A stretch of 64,000 bases of DNA, from NCBI GenBank assembly GCA_910588295.1, contig CAJUQO010000005.1, positions 30,126-94,125 of the forward strand, read 5' to 3'. Numbering within the stretch: the stretch's first letter is position 1; the number at the start of each line of letters is the position of its first letter. Made by a program: the position numbers and the translations under genes. Positions 42,158 to 49,444 of this stretch are shown here, piece after piece. This DNA comes from an uncultured Lachnospiraceae bacterium. Lineage in GTDB: Bacteria; Bacillota; Clostridia; Lachnospirales; Lachnospiraceae. A model generated the notes under the pieces. It was not told where the DNA came from. It saw only the letters and a list, made by a program, of their open reading frames with translations, and did not search any database.

Positions 42158-43792
42158 TTAATGAGGACCAGAGGCGGGTACCCCCCGCTTTTTCTGATGC
42201 TCCAGTGCCGCCCCCACGAAGCCGCCAAACAGCGGATGAGGCCTGTTGGGCCGGGATTTCAGTTCTGGGTGGGCCTGGGTGCCGATGAAGAAGGGATGGT
42301 CTTTCAGCTCGATCATTTCCACGATACGCCCGTCGGGAGACAGGCCGGCCAGAGTCATGCCTTTTTTTTCCAGTATATGGCGGTAGGCGTTGTTTACCTC
42401 GTAGCGGTGCCTGTGGCGCTCGTGGATTTCTTCAGCGCCGTAGAGCCGATAAGCCAGGGAATCTCTGTCCAGTATACAGGGATAGGAGCCCAGGCGCAGG
42501 GTACCGCCGATATCCTCCACACCGTCCTGGTCGGGCATCAGGTCGATCATGGGATGGACGGTGCGGGGATCGATCTCTGCGCTGTGGGCGTCGGTGTAGC
42601 CGATGATATGGCGGGCAAATTCCACGATGGCAAGCTGCATGCCCAGGCACAGTCCCAGGAACGGTATCCGGTGCTCCCGGGCGTAGCGGATGGCGGAGAT
42701 CTTCCCCTCGATGCCCCGGTCGCCGAAGCCGCCGGGGACGAGGATGCCGTCCACATCCCCCAGAAGCGCGGCGGCGTTCTCGTCGGTGACGGTCTCGGCG
42801 TCCACCCATTTGATGGAGACGGAGACGTGGCGGGAGATACCGCCGTGTTTTAATGCCTCCACCACGCTGATGTAGGCGTCATGTAGGGAGATATATTTGC
42901 CCACCAGGGCTACGGATACATTGCCGGTGGGATGGCGCAGGGCTCCTATCATGGCTTTCCAGTCTTCCAGATCGGGATCGGGGCAGTCCAAATGGAGGCA
43001 TTCGCAGGCCGCCTCGGCGAGATGTTCCGCCTCCATGGCCAGGGGCGCTTCGTAGAGATACTCTACGTCCAGATTCTGCAGCACGCGGTGGCTGGGCACG
43101 TTGCAGAACAGGGCGATCTTGTCCCGGATGGACTGATCCACCGGCAGCTCCGAGCGGCAGACAATGATATCCGGCTGGATGCCGATGCCCTGAAGCTCCT
43201 TGACGCTGGCCTGGGTGGGCTTGGTCTTCATTTCCCCGGAAGCCCGCAGGTAGGGCAGCAGCGTGACGTGGATCAGGATGGCGTTTTCATGGCCCACATC
43301 GTGCTGGAACTGGCGGATGGCCTCCAGGAAGGGCTGGCTCTCGATGTCGCCCACCGTGCCGCCCACCTCAATGATGGCGATGTGGGTATCGTCGGAGGAA
43401 AAATTGCGGTAGAAACGGCTCTTGATCTCATTGGTGATGTGGGGGATTACTTGCACCGTGCCTCCGCCGAAATCCCCCCGCCGCTCTTTCTGGAGTACCG
43501 ACCAGTAGACCTTTCCGGATGTTACATTGGAGTATTTTCCCAGATTCTCGTCGATGAAACGCTCATAATGGCCCAGATCCAGATCTGTCTCGCAGCCGTC
43601 CTCGGTGACAAACACCTCGCCGTGCTGGATCGGGTTCATGGTTCCCGGGTCAATATTGATATAGGGATCGAATTTCTGCATGGTGACTTTGTAGCCCCGG
43701 GCCTTCAGAAGTCTTCCCAGGGATGCGGCTGTTATGCCTTTCCCCAGGCCCGATACCACGCCGCCGGTGACGAATACATATTTGACTGACAT
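42158..43792 (-). CDS. pyrG: CTP synthase
   Basis: A 544-aa cytoplasmic enzyme that converts UTP and glutamine to CTP. The N-terminal synthetase domain starts KYVFVTGGVVSGLGKGI with Walker-like motif, and has KFDPYINIDPGTMNPIQHGEV and ETDLDLGHYERF. The C-terminal glutamine amidotransferase domain has GILVPGGFGDRGIEGK, the nucleophile in PFLGLCLGMQLAIVEFAR, and a His/Glu pair in TQAHPELKSRP. The length matches PyrG. It is transcribed against its neighbours, and its leader contains a terminator-like hairpin, which fits attenuation. It lies in a zone with several pseudogenes but appears intact. Confidence 0.97.
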   Translation of the reverse strand: MSVKYVFVTGGVVSGLGKGITAASLGRLLKARGYKVTMQKFDPYINIDPGTMNPIQHGEVFVTEDGCETDLDLGHYERFIDENLGKYSNVTSGKVYWSVLQKERRGDFGGGTVQVIPHITNEIKSRFYRNFSSDDTHIAIIEVGGTVGDIESQPFLEAIRQFQHDVGHENAILIHVTLLPYLRASGEMKTKPTQASVKELQGIGIQPDIIVCRSELPVDQSIRDKIALFCNVPSHRVLQNLDVEYLYEAPLAMEAEHLAEAACECLHLDCPDPDLEDWKAMIGALRHPTGNVSVALVGKYISLHDAYISVVEALKHGGISRHVSVSIKWVDAETVTDENAAALLGDVDGILVPGGFGDRGIEGKISAIRYAREHRIPFLGLCLGMQLAIVEFARHIIGYTDAHSAEIDPRTVHPMIDLMPDQDGVEDIGGTLRLGSYPCILDRDSLAYRLYGAEEIHERHRHRYEVNNAYRHILEKKGMTLAGLSPDGRIVEMIELKDHPFFIGTQAHPELKSRPNRPHPLFGGFVGAALEHQKKRGVPASGPH

Positions 43793-43856
43793 AGAAACCT
43801 CCTTTTGCCGCTATGGCAAATCTGCGTATTTGCAGTACAAAAAATCTCATTTTACC

Positions 43857-43900
43857 AAAAAAAAGATGCAGCTACGCCAGGGGTGCTGCGCAGTTGCATC
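43857..43900 (-). terminator. Attenuator-like hairpin in the pyrG leader
   Basis: Read on the minus strand, arms GATGCAACTGCGC and GCGTAGCTGCATC (13 bp with two G-U-compatible differences) are followed by eight T residues. This intrinsic terminator lies about 65 bp upstream of the pyrG start, after a TATACT-like -10 at 43915-43920 on the same strand. Gram-positive pyrG genes are known to be controlled by leader attenuation. The start-site sequence here is not the GGGC of the Bacillus system, so the mechanism is uncertain. Confidence 0.7.
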
Positions 43901-44133
43901 ATCTGGGTGACAGTATACTACAAATAAAAAGCAAATGCCAGTATTTTTTTGAACGGGCATGGAGAAAGGCCGCACAGTTGATTTTGGAGGAATGCTGTGT
44001 GGCCCCAAATGAGTGTCCTGACTTATTTTTGATGTCATTACTGGTATTTTAGCAATAAATGGTTCCGCCCGCAAGCCACCCCGGGGGATATTTTTTTGCG
44101 CGCGGGCGGCTGTCGGATTTTTCGGAAAGCAGG

Positions 44134-44162
44134 TTCCAAAAACGGGGCGGAAGTTGTATACT
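44134..44162 (+). promoter_or_regulatory. Candidate promoter for the small membrane ORF / GNAT transcript
   Basis: TTCCAA (44134-44139) and TATACT (44157-44162) are separated by 17 bp, with the -10 preceded by TTG. It lies about 80 bp upstream of the small ORF and about 215 bp upstream of the acetyltransferase. The -35 box is a poor match. Confidence 0.4.
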
Positions 44163-44239
44163 GGTAAAGGATAAAGTTTTATCGGGGAAGCGGTATAGAG
44201 AAGGAGCAGACTGGGGGGAGCAGTCAGAAGAATGGCGCT

Positions 44240-44374
44240 GTGAAATGGCGTACCTTTGAGATCGGTTCTCTGGCGAGGAGCCTGAACGACAGACCCCTCT
44301 GGATCGTTTTTATCCTGCATGTTCTGATGTTCTGGGTGGGTGAAGAAATCGGGAATGCCATGACAAAGGAGTAG
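44240..44374 (+). CDS. Small membrane peptide candidate (44 aa)
   Basis: A GTG-started frame of 44 codons ends 4 bp before the acetyltransferase ATG. It encodes a basic N-terminus (KWRTFEIGSLARSLNDRP) and one strong membrane helix (LWIVFILHVLMFWVG), then EEIGNAMTKE. The last codons overlap the GGAG ribosome binding site of the next gene, a tight operon-like arrangement. No family is recognised. The start is uncertain because the frame stays open upstream without an ATG. It could be a real small protein or a chance frame. Confidence 0.35.
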   Translation: MKWRTFEIGSLARSLNDRPLWIVFILHVLMFWVGEEIGNAMTKE

Positions 44375-44378
44375 AGAT

Positions 44379-44864
44379 ATGGTGAATATAGAGATCATTC
44401 CCGCCTACGACTATCCGCGGGAGGTGGGCGCATTGTTTTCTGAATACACCGGGATGCTGATCGCCGGTGACAGCTCGTTTCGGGAGTATCTGGCCATCCA
44501 GCATTATGACGAGGAGATCGCCCATTTGGAAATGAAATACGGGTTGCCATGGGGAAGGCTGTATCTGGCCCGCTGCGGGGAGGAATGGGCGGGCTGTATC
44601 GGGATGAGAAAAATGGACGGGCAGAACTGCGAGATGAAGCGTCTCTATGTCCGGCCCCGGTTTCGCGGGCGGCGGATCGGGGAAGCCCTGGTCAGAAGGA
44701 TCATCGCGGATGCACGGGGGATCGGTTATGCCCATATGCTGCTGGATACGCTGCCTTTTTTGGGGAGCGCGGTGCATTTGTATCAGAAGTATGGGTTTTA
44801 TGAGATTGAAAGTTATAATGACAGCCCGGTGGGGAGTTCCATATATATGAGATTGGATCTGTGA
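44379..44864 (+). CDS. GNAT family N-acetyltransferase
   Basis: A 161-aa protein with the GNAT fold. Visible motifs are CEMKRLYVRPRFRGRRIGEALV, where motif A (R-x2-G-x-A) binds acetyl-CoA, then LDTLPFLGSAVHLYQKYGFYEIESY, the usual C-terminal motif B. GGAG is about 7 bp upstream of the ATG. It acetylates an amine, but the acceptor (small molecule, antibiotic or protein) cannot be predicted. It follows a candidate small membrane peptide by 4 bp and precedes a radical SAM remnant. Confidence 0.92.
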   Translation: MVNIEIIPAYDYPREVGALFSEYTGMLIAGDSSFREYLAIQHYDEEIAHLEMKYGLPWGRLYLARCGEEWAGCIGMRKMDGQNCEMKRLYVRPRFRGRRIGEALVRRIIADARGIGYAHMLLDTLPFLGSAVHLYQKYGFYEIESYNDSPVGSSIYMRLDL

Positions 44865-44912
44865 GCTGTCTTATAAAGAGATATTGCGGAGTTTCCGGGA
44901 GCTCCGGCCAGG

Positions 44913-45196
44913 AGAATTAAATGGATTCCGGAGCATCCCTATTACGGCTATATCCGGCAAATCCTGAATGATATTGCCCCCATGTGATGAAGACGACGGC
45001 GGTGAATTTCTTTATCAACGCGGCGCAGGCCGGATGGCCCAAACAGGAAGAGTGCCGCAGGAAATACGGCTGCAATATCCCGTGGACGATCCTGCTGGAT
45101 CCCGCCAACGCTTGTAACCTGCATAGCACCGGATGCTGGGCGGCGGAATACGGCAAACGGCTGAACCTGACCTATGACGAGCATGGGAATCAGTAA
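44913..45196 (+). pseudogene. Frameshifted and truncated radical SAM protein fragment
   Basis: Two overlapping frames together read like the N-terminus of a radical SAM enzyme: IKWIPEHPYYGYIRQILNDIAPM, then after a one-base shift at about 44985, MKTTAVNFFINAAQAG, WPKQEECRRKYGC and CNLHSTGCWAAEYG. Restoring one base before the second ATG would rejoin them. The frame ends at 45196 after about 95 residues, far short of a full enzyme. In addition, the middle cysteine expected in a CxxxCxxC cluster is a serine (CNLHSTGC). Broken in at least two ways, it is most likely a relic. Confidence 0.75.
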
Positions 45197-45336
45197 GAAG
45201 GCGGATATAGTGTAGGATACGGCAGGGAGGAAAAAGTTTCGTGTCTGACCCAAAAAAGTCCCGGAATGGGCGTTCATTATGATATAATAGCGGGTATACT
45301 TCCAGTATCGCGGGAACTGGGAAAGCAGAAAAAACG

Positions 45337-46731
45337 ATGCGGGAGGAATTGCTATTGAAAAAGAAGCGCAGGGGAAGAAAGATACGGTTCATAAAATGGA
45401 TATTCCTGCTGTGGATCGTCTATACGGTCGCCTGTGGAACCATACCGCCCTTCTTTCATAAAATGGCTGCGGATCCGGAAGCCGCACAGGCGGACGTGGG
45501 ACAGCCGGAGAGAGTACGCAGTATCGATGATAACAGGGAGGCTCTGTTGTGGAGGCTGCGTCTGATCGGGGAAGCACAGGAAAGCGTGGTACTGTGTACC
45601 TTTGATTTTAGGGATGACGACAGCGGATGTGATATGATGGCGGCCCTTTTTGACGCGGCGGAGAGAGGGGTGGACGTGCGGATCATGGTGGATGGTATCA
45701 ATGGGACGCTGTACCTTACCGCGAGCAGGATATTTAGGGAGCTGGCCGGCCATGAGAACGTACAGGTAAAACTGTACAATCCGATTAACCTGCTGATGCC
45801 GTGGAAGCTCAATTACCGTATGCATGACAAGTATCTGATTGCGGATGATCTTGCCTATATCCTCGGCGGAAGAAATACGAACAATCTGTTCCTGGGGGAT
45901 TACGTGGATTCGTATAATGAAGACAGGGATATTCTGGTATATGAGACTGTGCCGGGGGAGGGAAGCTCCTATCTGCGGCTGCGGGAATATTTCGAGAGAA
46001 TATGGGAGCTGCCCTGTGCGAAGGTTTATAAACGGCCGGCATACGGGCAGGAATTCCTGAACGAATACTATAGAACCGTCCGGGAAAGGTATCCGGAAGC
46101 ATTTGCGGGGACGGACTGGGAGAAGGAGACGACGGCGGCAGAGAAGGTCGAGCTGTGTACCAATCCCATGGAGCCGGTCAATAAGCCGCCGCTGCTGTGG
46201 AAACGGATGCTGCGGGAACTAGATCAGCAGGAGGACATTCTGATACAGACCCCCTACATCATATGTAGCAGGGAGATGTACCGAGATCTGGCAGACTTAA
46301 GCTCCCGCGGCGTGCAGATCATCACGAATGCGGTGGAAAGCGGCGCGAATCCCTTCGGTTGTACCGATTATCTGAACCAAAAGAAAAATATATATGGGAC
46401 GGGGGCGCATGTCTATGAGCGCCTGGGCACACAGGCGCTCCATACGAAAACGATACTGGCGGGAGACAGTATCAGTATCGTGGGTTCCTGTAACATGGAT
46501 ATGAGGAGCATTTATCTGGATACGGAGATGATGCTGGTTATCGAGAGCGGGGAACTGAACAGGCAGCTCAGGGAACAGGCGGAAGAATTAAAGAAGCAGA
46601 GCCGCCATGTATACCCGGATGGAAGGGCAGAGGACGGAGAAAACTATACCCCTCTGAAACAGGGAATCGGGAAGAAAATTCTTTACGGAGTGCTGCGCGT
46701 ACTCGTCATCCCGTTCCGGCATTTATTGTAG
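45337..46731 (+). CDS. Phospholipase D-like / cardiolipin synthase-type protein
   Basis: A 464-aa protein with one N-terminal TM helix (IKWIFLLWIVYTVACGTIP) and two HKD motifs: HDKYLIADD with GGRNTNN (His at about 163) and HTKTILAGD with GSCNMDMRS (His at about 369). Two such motifs form one active site that transfers phosphatidyl groups or hydrolyses phosphodiesters. The catalytic domain should face outside or lie at the membrane. ATG 45337 is given; TTG 45355 with GGGAGG 8 bp upstream is a strong alternative start. The gene is complete and stands alone between decayed loci. Confidence 0.88.
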   Translation: MREELLLKKKRRGRKIRFIKWIFLLWIVYTVACGTIPPFFHKMAADPEAAQADVGQPERVRSIDDNREALLWRLRLIGEAQESVVLCTFDFRDDDSGCDMMAALFDAAERGVDVRIMVDGINGTLYLTASRIFRELAGHENVQVKLYNPINLLMPWKLNYRMHDKYLIADDLAYILGGRNTNNLFLGDYVDSYNEDRDILVYETVPGEGSSYLRLREYFERIWELPCAKVYKRPAYGQEFLNEYYRTVRERYPEAFAGTDWEKETTAAEKVELCTNPMEPVNKPPLLWKRMLRELDQQEDILIQTPYIICSREMYRDLADLSSRGVQIITNAVESGANPFGCTDYLNQKKNIYGTGAHVYERLGTQALHTKTILAGDSISIVGSCNMDMRSIYLDTEMMLVIESGELNRQLREQAEELKKQSRHVYPDGRAEDGENYTPLKQGIGKKILYGVLRVLVIPFRHLL

Positions 46732-46766
46732 ACAGCAACATTTATCGAAGAAAAATACCGGAACGT

Positions 46767-46820
46767 GGATTCCCGGGCGGAACGGATGTGGTTTTCCATC
46801 AGCCGTTCCGCCCGGGATCC
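46767..46820. repeat. Strong GC-rich inverted repeat
   Basis: CCCGGGCGGAACGG (46772-46785) and CCGTTCCGCCCGGG (46803-46816) are perfect complements across a 17-nt spacer. GGAT and ATCC extend the stem with one bulge. There is no T-tract. It lies 36 bp after the PLD stop and could be a terminator-like or palindromic element. Confidence 0.65.
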
Positions 46821-47092
46821 GGTTACGCCACCCCCAGGGAAGATGCCAACATCACCACGATCCGTTCCTAATGCAAAACGGCGGTGGTGGACGGCTCCTG
46901 GGAACCGGCATTCGCCCCGGCGGAGGATTTCAACCGGTTTTTGCAGGAGATGCAGACCACGGTCAGGGGACTTGGCTGCGACGACGTCTATGCGGTGGAT
47001 CTGAAAAATGCCCGGGCCCAGAACGAAGCGAGGAAGGACTCGGCGGGAAGATTCCCGAAAAAAGCATAGGGAAAGCATGCAGTAGGAAATAT
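46821..47092. other. Gap before the beta-galactosidase, no supported gene
   Basis: This 270-bp stretch contains a 61-codon frame (46884-47069) with an aromatic start, DGSWEPAFAPAEDFNRFLQE. It vaguely resembles the C-terminal end of a solute-binding protein, but no start or neighbour supports it. I treat it as possible decayed coding DNA. Confidence 0.3.
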
Positions 47093-49114
47093 ATGGAAAA
47101 ATACAGTGACAAAGTAAACAAGGTCGTCTATGGCGGGGATTATAACCCGGAGCAGTGGCCGGAGGAGATCTGGGCGGAGGATATGCGTCTGTTTAAACAG
47201 GCGGGGATCGATATCGTGACGTTAAATGTGTTCTCCTGGGCAGCCATCCAGCCTTCGGAAGAGATGTATGATTTTGGAAAGCTGGATCGGATCATGGATA
47301 TGGTGCGGGATAACGGCCTGAAAGTGTGCCTGGCAACATCTACCGGCGCCCATCCAGCCTGGATGGCCCGCCGCCACCCGGATATCCTGCGGGTGGATTT
47401 CGAGGGGAGGAAGCGCAAATTCGGCGACCGGCACAATTCCTGCCCCAACAGCCCTACGTATCGGACATACGCGCCGAAGCTGGCAGGAATGCTGGCGGAA
47501 CGCTACAGAGGTTATGAGAATATCGTGGCCTGGCATATTTCCAATGAGTTTGGCGGCGAGTGCTACTGCGAGAACTGTGAGCGGGCGTTTCGTCTTTGGC
47601 TGAAAGAAAAATACGAAACACTCAAGGAACTGAACCGCGTATGGAATACCGCCTTCTGGGGCCATACCTTCTATGACTGGGAGGAGATCGTCCTTCCCAA
47701 TATGCTCAGCGAGCATTTCCAGTATGACCGGACCACCTTCCAGGGGATCACGCTGGATTACAAACGGTTCAATTCGGACAGTATTCTGGACTGTTTCCGC
47801 CTGGAGTACGACGCGGTGAAGGCGGTCACACCGGAAATCCCGGTCACCACGAATCTGATGGGCTTTTACCCCGTGCTGGATTATCAGAAATGGGGGAAAT
47901 ATATGGACGTGGTTTCCTAGGACAACTATCCGGCCGCGGACGCAAAGCCTGCCGAGATTGCCATGGCCCATGATTTGATGCGGGGCGTCGGCGGAGGGAA
48001 GCCTTTCCTTTTGATGGAGCAGTCGCCCAGCGTGTCCAACTGGCATGATTACTGCGCCCTGAAACGGCCCGGGGTCATGCGGCTGTGGAGCTGGCAGGCC
48101 GTGGCCCACGGTGCGGATTCTGTCATGTTTTTCCAGATGCGCCGGAGTATCGGTGCCTGCGAGAAATACCACAGCGCGGTCATCGACCATGTGGGCACCG
48201 GCGATACCCGCGTGTTCCGGGAGATTGCAGCCCTGGGAAAAGAGCTGGAGAAGCTGGGCGACGCCACCCTGGGAGCGTCCGTGGAGGCCCGGGCGGCCGT
48301 CTATTTTGACTGGGATAACTGGTGGGCGCTGATCCATACCGCGGGCCCCACCACGGATCTGGACTATAAAGAACAGATCCTTGACTATTACCGCGCATTC
48401 TACGATCTGAATATACCGGTGGATTTTGTGGGCGCGGAAGATGATCTGGGAGGGTACAGGCTGCTGGTCGCGCCGGTGCTGTATATGGTAAAAGAGGGTT
48501 ATGACGAAAAGATCCGCCGTTTTGTGGCGGACGGAGGGATATTTGTCACTACTTTTTTCAGCGGCATCGTGGATGAACATGACCTGGTGGTCACCGGGGG
48601 CTATCCGGGGCAGCTCCGGGACATCCTGGGGATCTGGGTGGAGGAGGTCGACGCCCTGCCCCGGGATAAGGAGAACAGTTTCATCTACAATGGCAGCCGG
48701 TATCCGGCCCGGCTCCTGTGCGATCTGCTCCATACGGAGGGAGCCAAGGCCCTGGCTTCCTACCAGGAAGATTTCTATGCCGGGATGCCGGCCGTGACCG
48801 TGCATGCTTTCGGAAAAGGCAAAGCCTATTATGTGGCTGCCCGCTCCGACGCTGAATTTTATAACCAGTTTTTGCAGGATGTGTGCAAGGACGACTGCGG
48901 GATATGGCCCCTCCTGATGCAGACCCGGGGCGTGGAGGTCGTCCTGCGCAAGAACGAAAAGGGCAGTTATCTGTTCCTGCTGAACCACAACGATGCTTTC
49001 TCCCGTGTATGGCTGGAGGACGGCTGTACGGATATGCTGTCCGGGGAGTATATCCACGGCGGCAGGGAGATCAAGCTGGCCCCCAAAGACGTGCGGATTT
49101 TGAAAAAAGAGTAA
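47093..49114 (+). pseudogene. GH42 beta-galactosidase interrupted by an in-frame amber codon
   Basis: A 673-codon glycoside hydrolase family 42 gene. The TIM barrel start YGGDYNPEQWP is typical. The acid/base is Glu152 in ISNEFGGECYC and the nucleophile is Glu309 in LMEQSPSVSNWHDY. Both domains are in one frame, but a TAG at 47918-47920 (codon 276) replaces the Trp of the conserved SWDNYP segment, so the normal product ends before the nucleophile. The rest has no damage, and the C-terminus is complete. A single G-to-A change explains it; a sequence error or suppression is possible. The likely role was cleaving galactosides in the cytoplasm. Confidence 0.85.
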
Positions 49115-49127
49115 CGGAAGTTTATCT

Positions 49128-49154
49128 GCGGCCACGCGGTAAGCGCGTGGCCGC
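49128..49154. terminator. GC-rich hairpin after the GH42 gene
   Basis: GCGGCCACGCG (49128-49138) pairs perfectly with CGCGTGGCCGC (49144-49154) across a 5-nt loop, 13 bp after the GH42 stop. No T-tract follows, so termination may be weak. Confidence 0.5.
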
Positions 49155-49158
49155 GGGC

Positions 49159-49326
49159 ATGTCTGCCTCAATTCTTAGGGAGGCGGAGCGGACAAAATCT
49201 TTTGTGCGGGAATACTACGGGAACGATGGGGAACCGGGGGAATATGTATCGGCTTTTCTTGGGGAGGTTCTCGTACGGATTGAACAGTCTGCCGCGGCAG
49301 AGACAGGTCTGGACGGTATCGTCTAG
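49159..49326 (+). CDS. Small ORF of uncertain status (55 aa)
   Basis: ATG 49159 opens a 55-codon frame with a charged helical start (ILREAERTKSFVREYYGNDG) and a hydrophobic-acidic end. The hairpin at 49128 sits directly before it, and no good ribosome binding site is present. It may be a remnant or chance frame. Confidence 0.25.
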   Translation: MSASILREAERTKSFVREYYGNDGEPGEYVSAFLGEVLVRIEQSAAAETGLDGIV

Positions 49327-49391
49327 AAATCCTGCCTATGGATTATGATGTTATTCATCAAAAATATATTTTAATTTCATAATTAAGGTTA

Positions 49392-49420
49392 TTGATTTAT
49401 CCCCGCTATGTTCGTATAAT
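49392..49420 (+). promoter_or_regulatory. Sigma-A promoter of ftsH
   Basis: TTGATT (49392-49397) and TATAAT (49415-49420) with an exact 17-bp spacer, about 25 bp upstream of the ftsH start. Confidence 0.8.
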
Positions 49421-49444
49421 AGTTAAATGCATAAGGAGGGATAT

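Noticed and set aside
47918..47920. Programmed recoding such as pyrrolysine insertion at the TAG
   Set aside because: The site is a conserved Trp, and no pyl gene or recoding signal is visible in the window.
47222..49171. A 649-codon open frame on the minus strand opposite the GH42 gene
   Set aside because: It is a mirror of the GC-rich coding strand, has no recognisable domain, and the plus strand carries a clear glycosidase.
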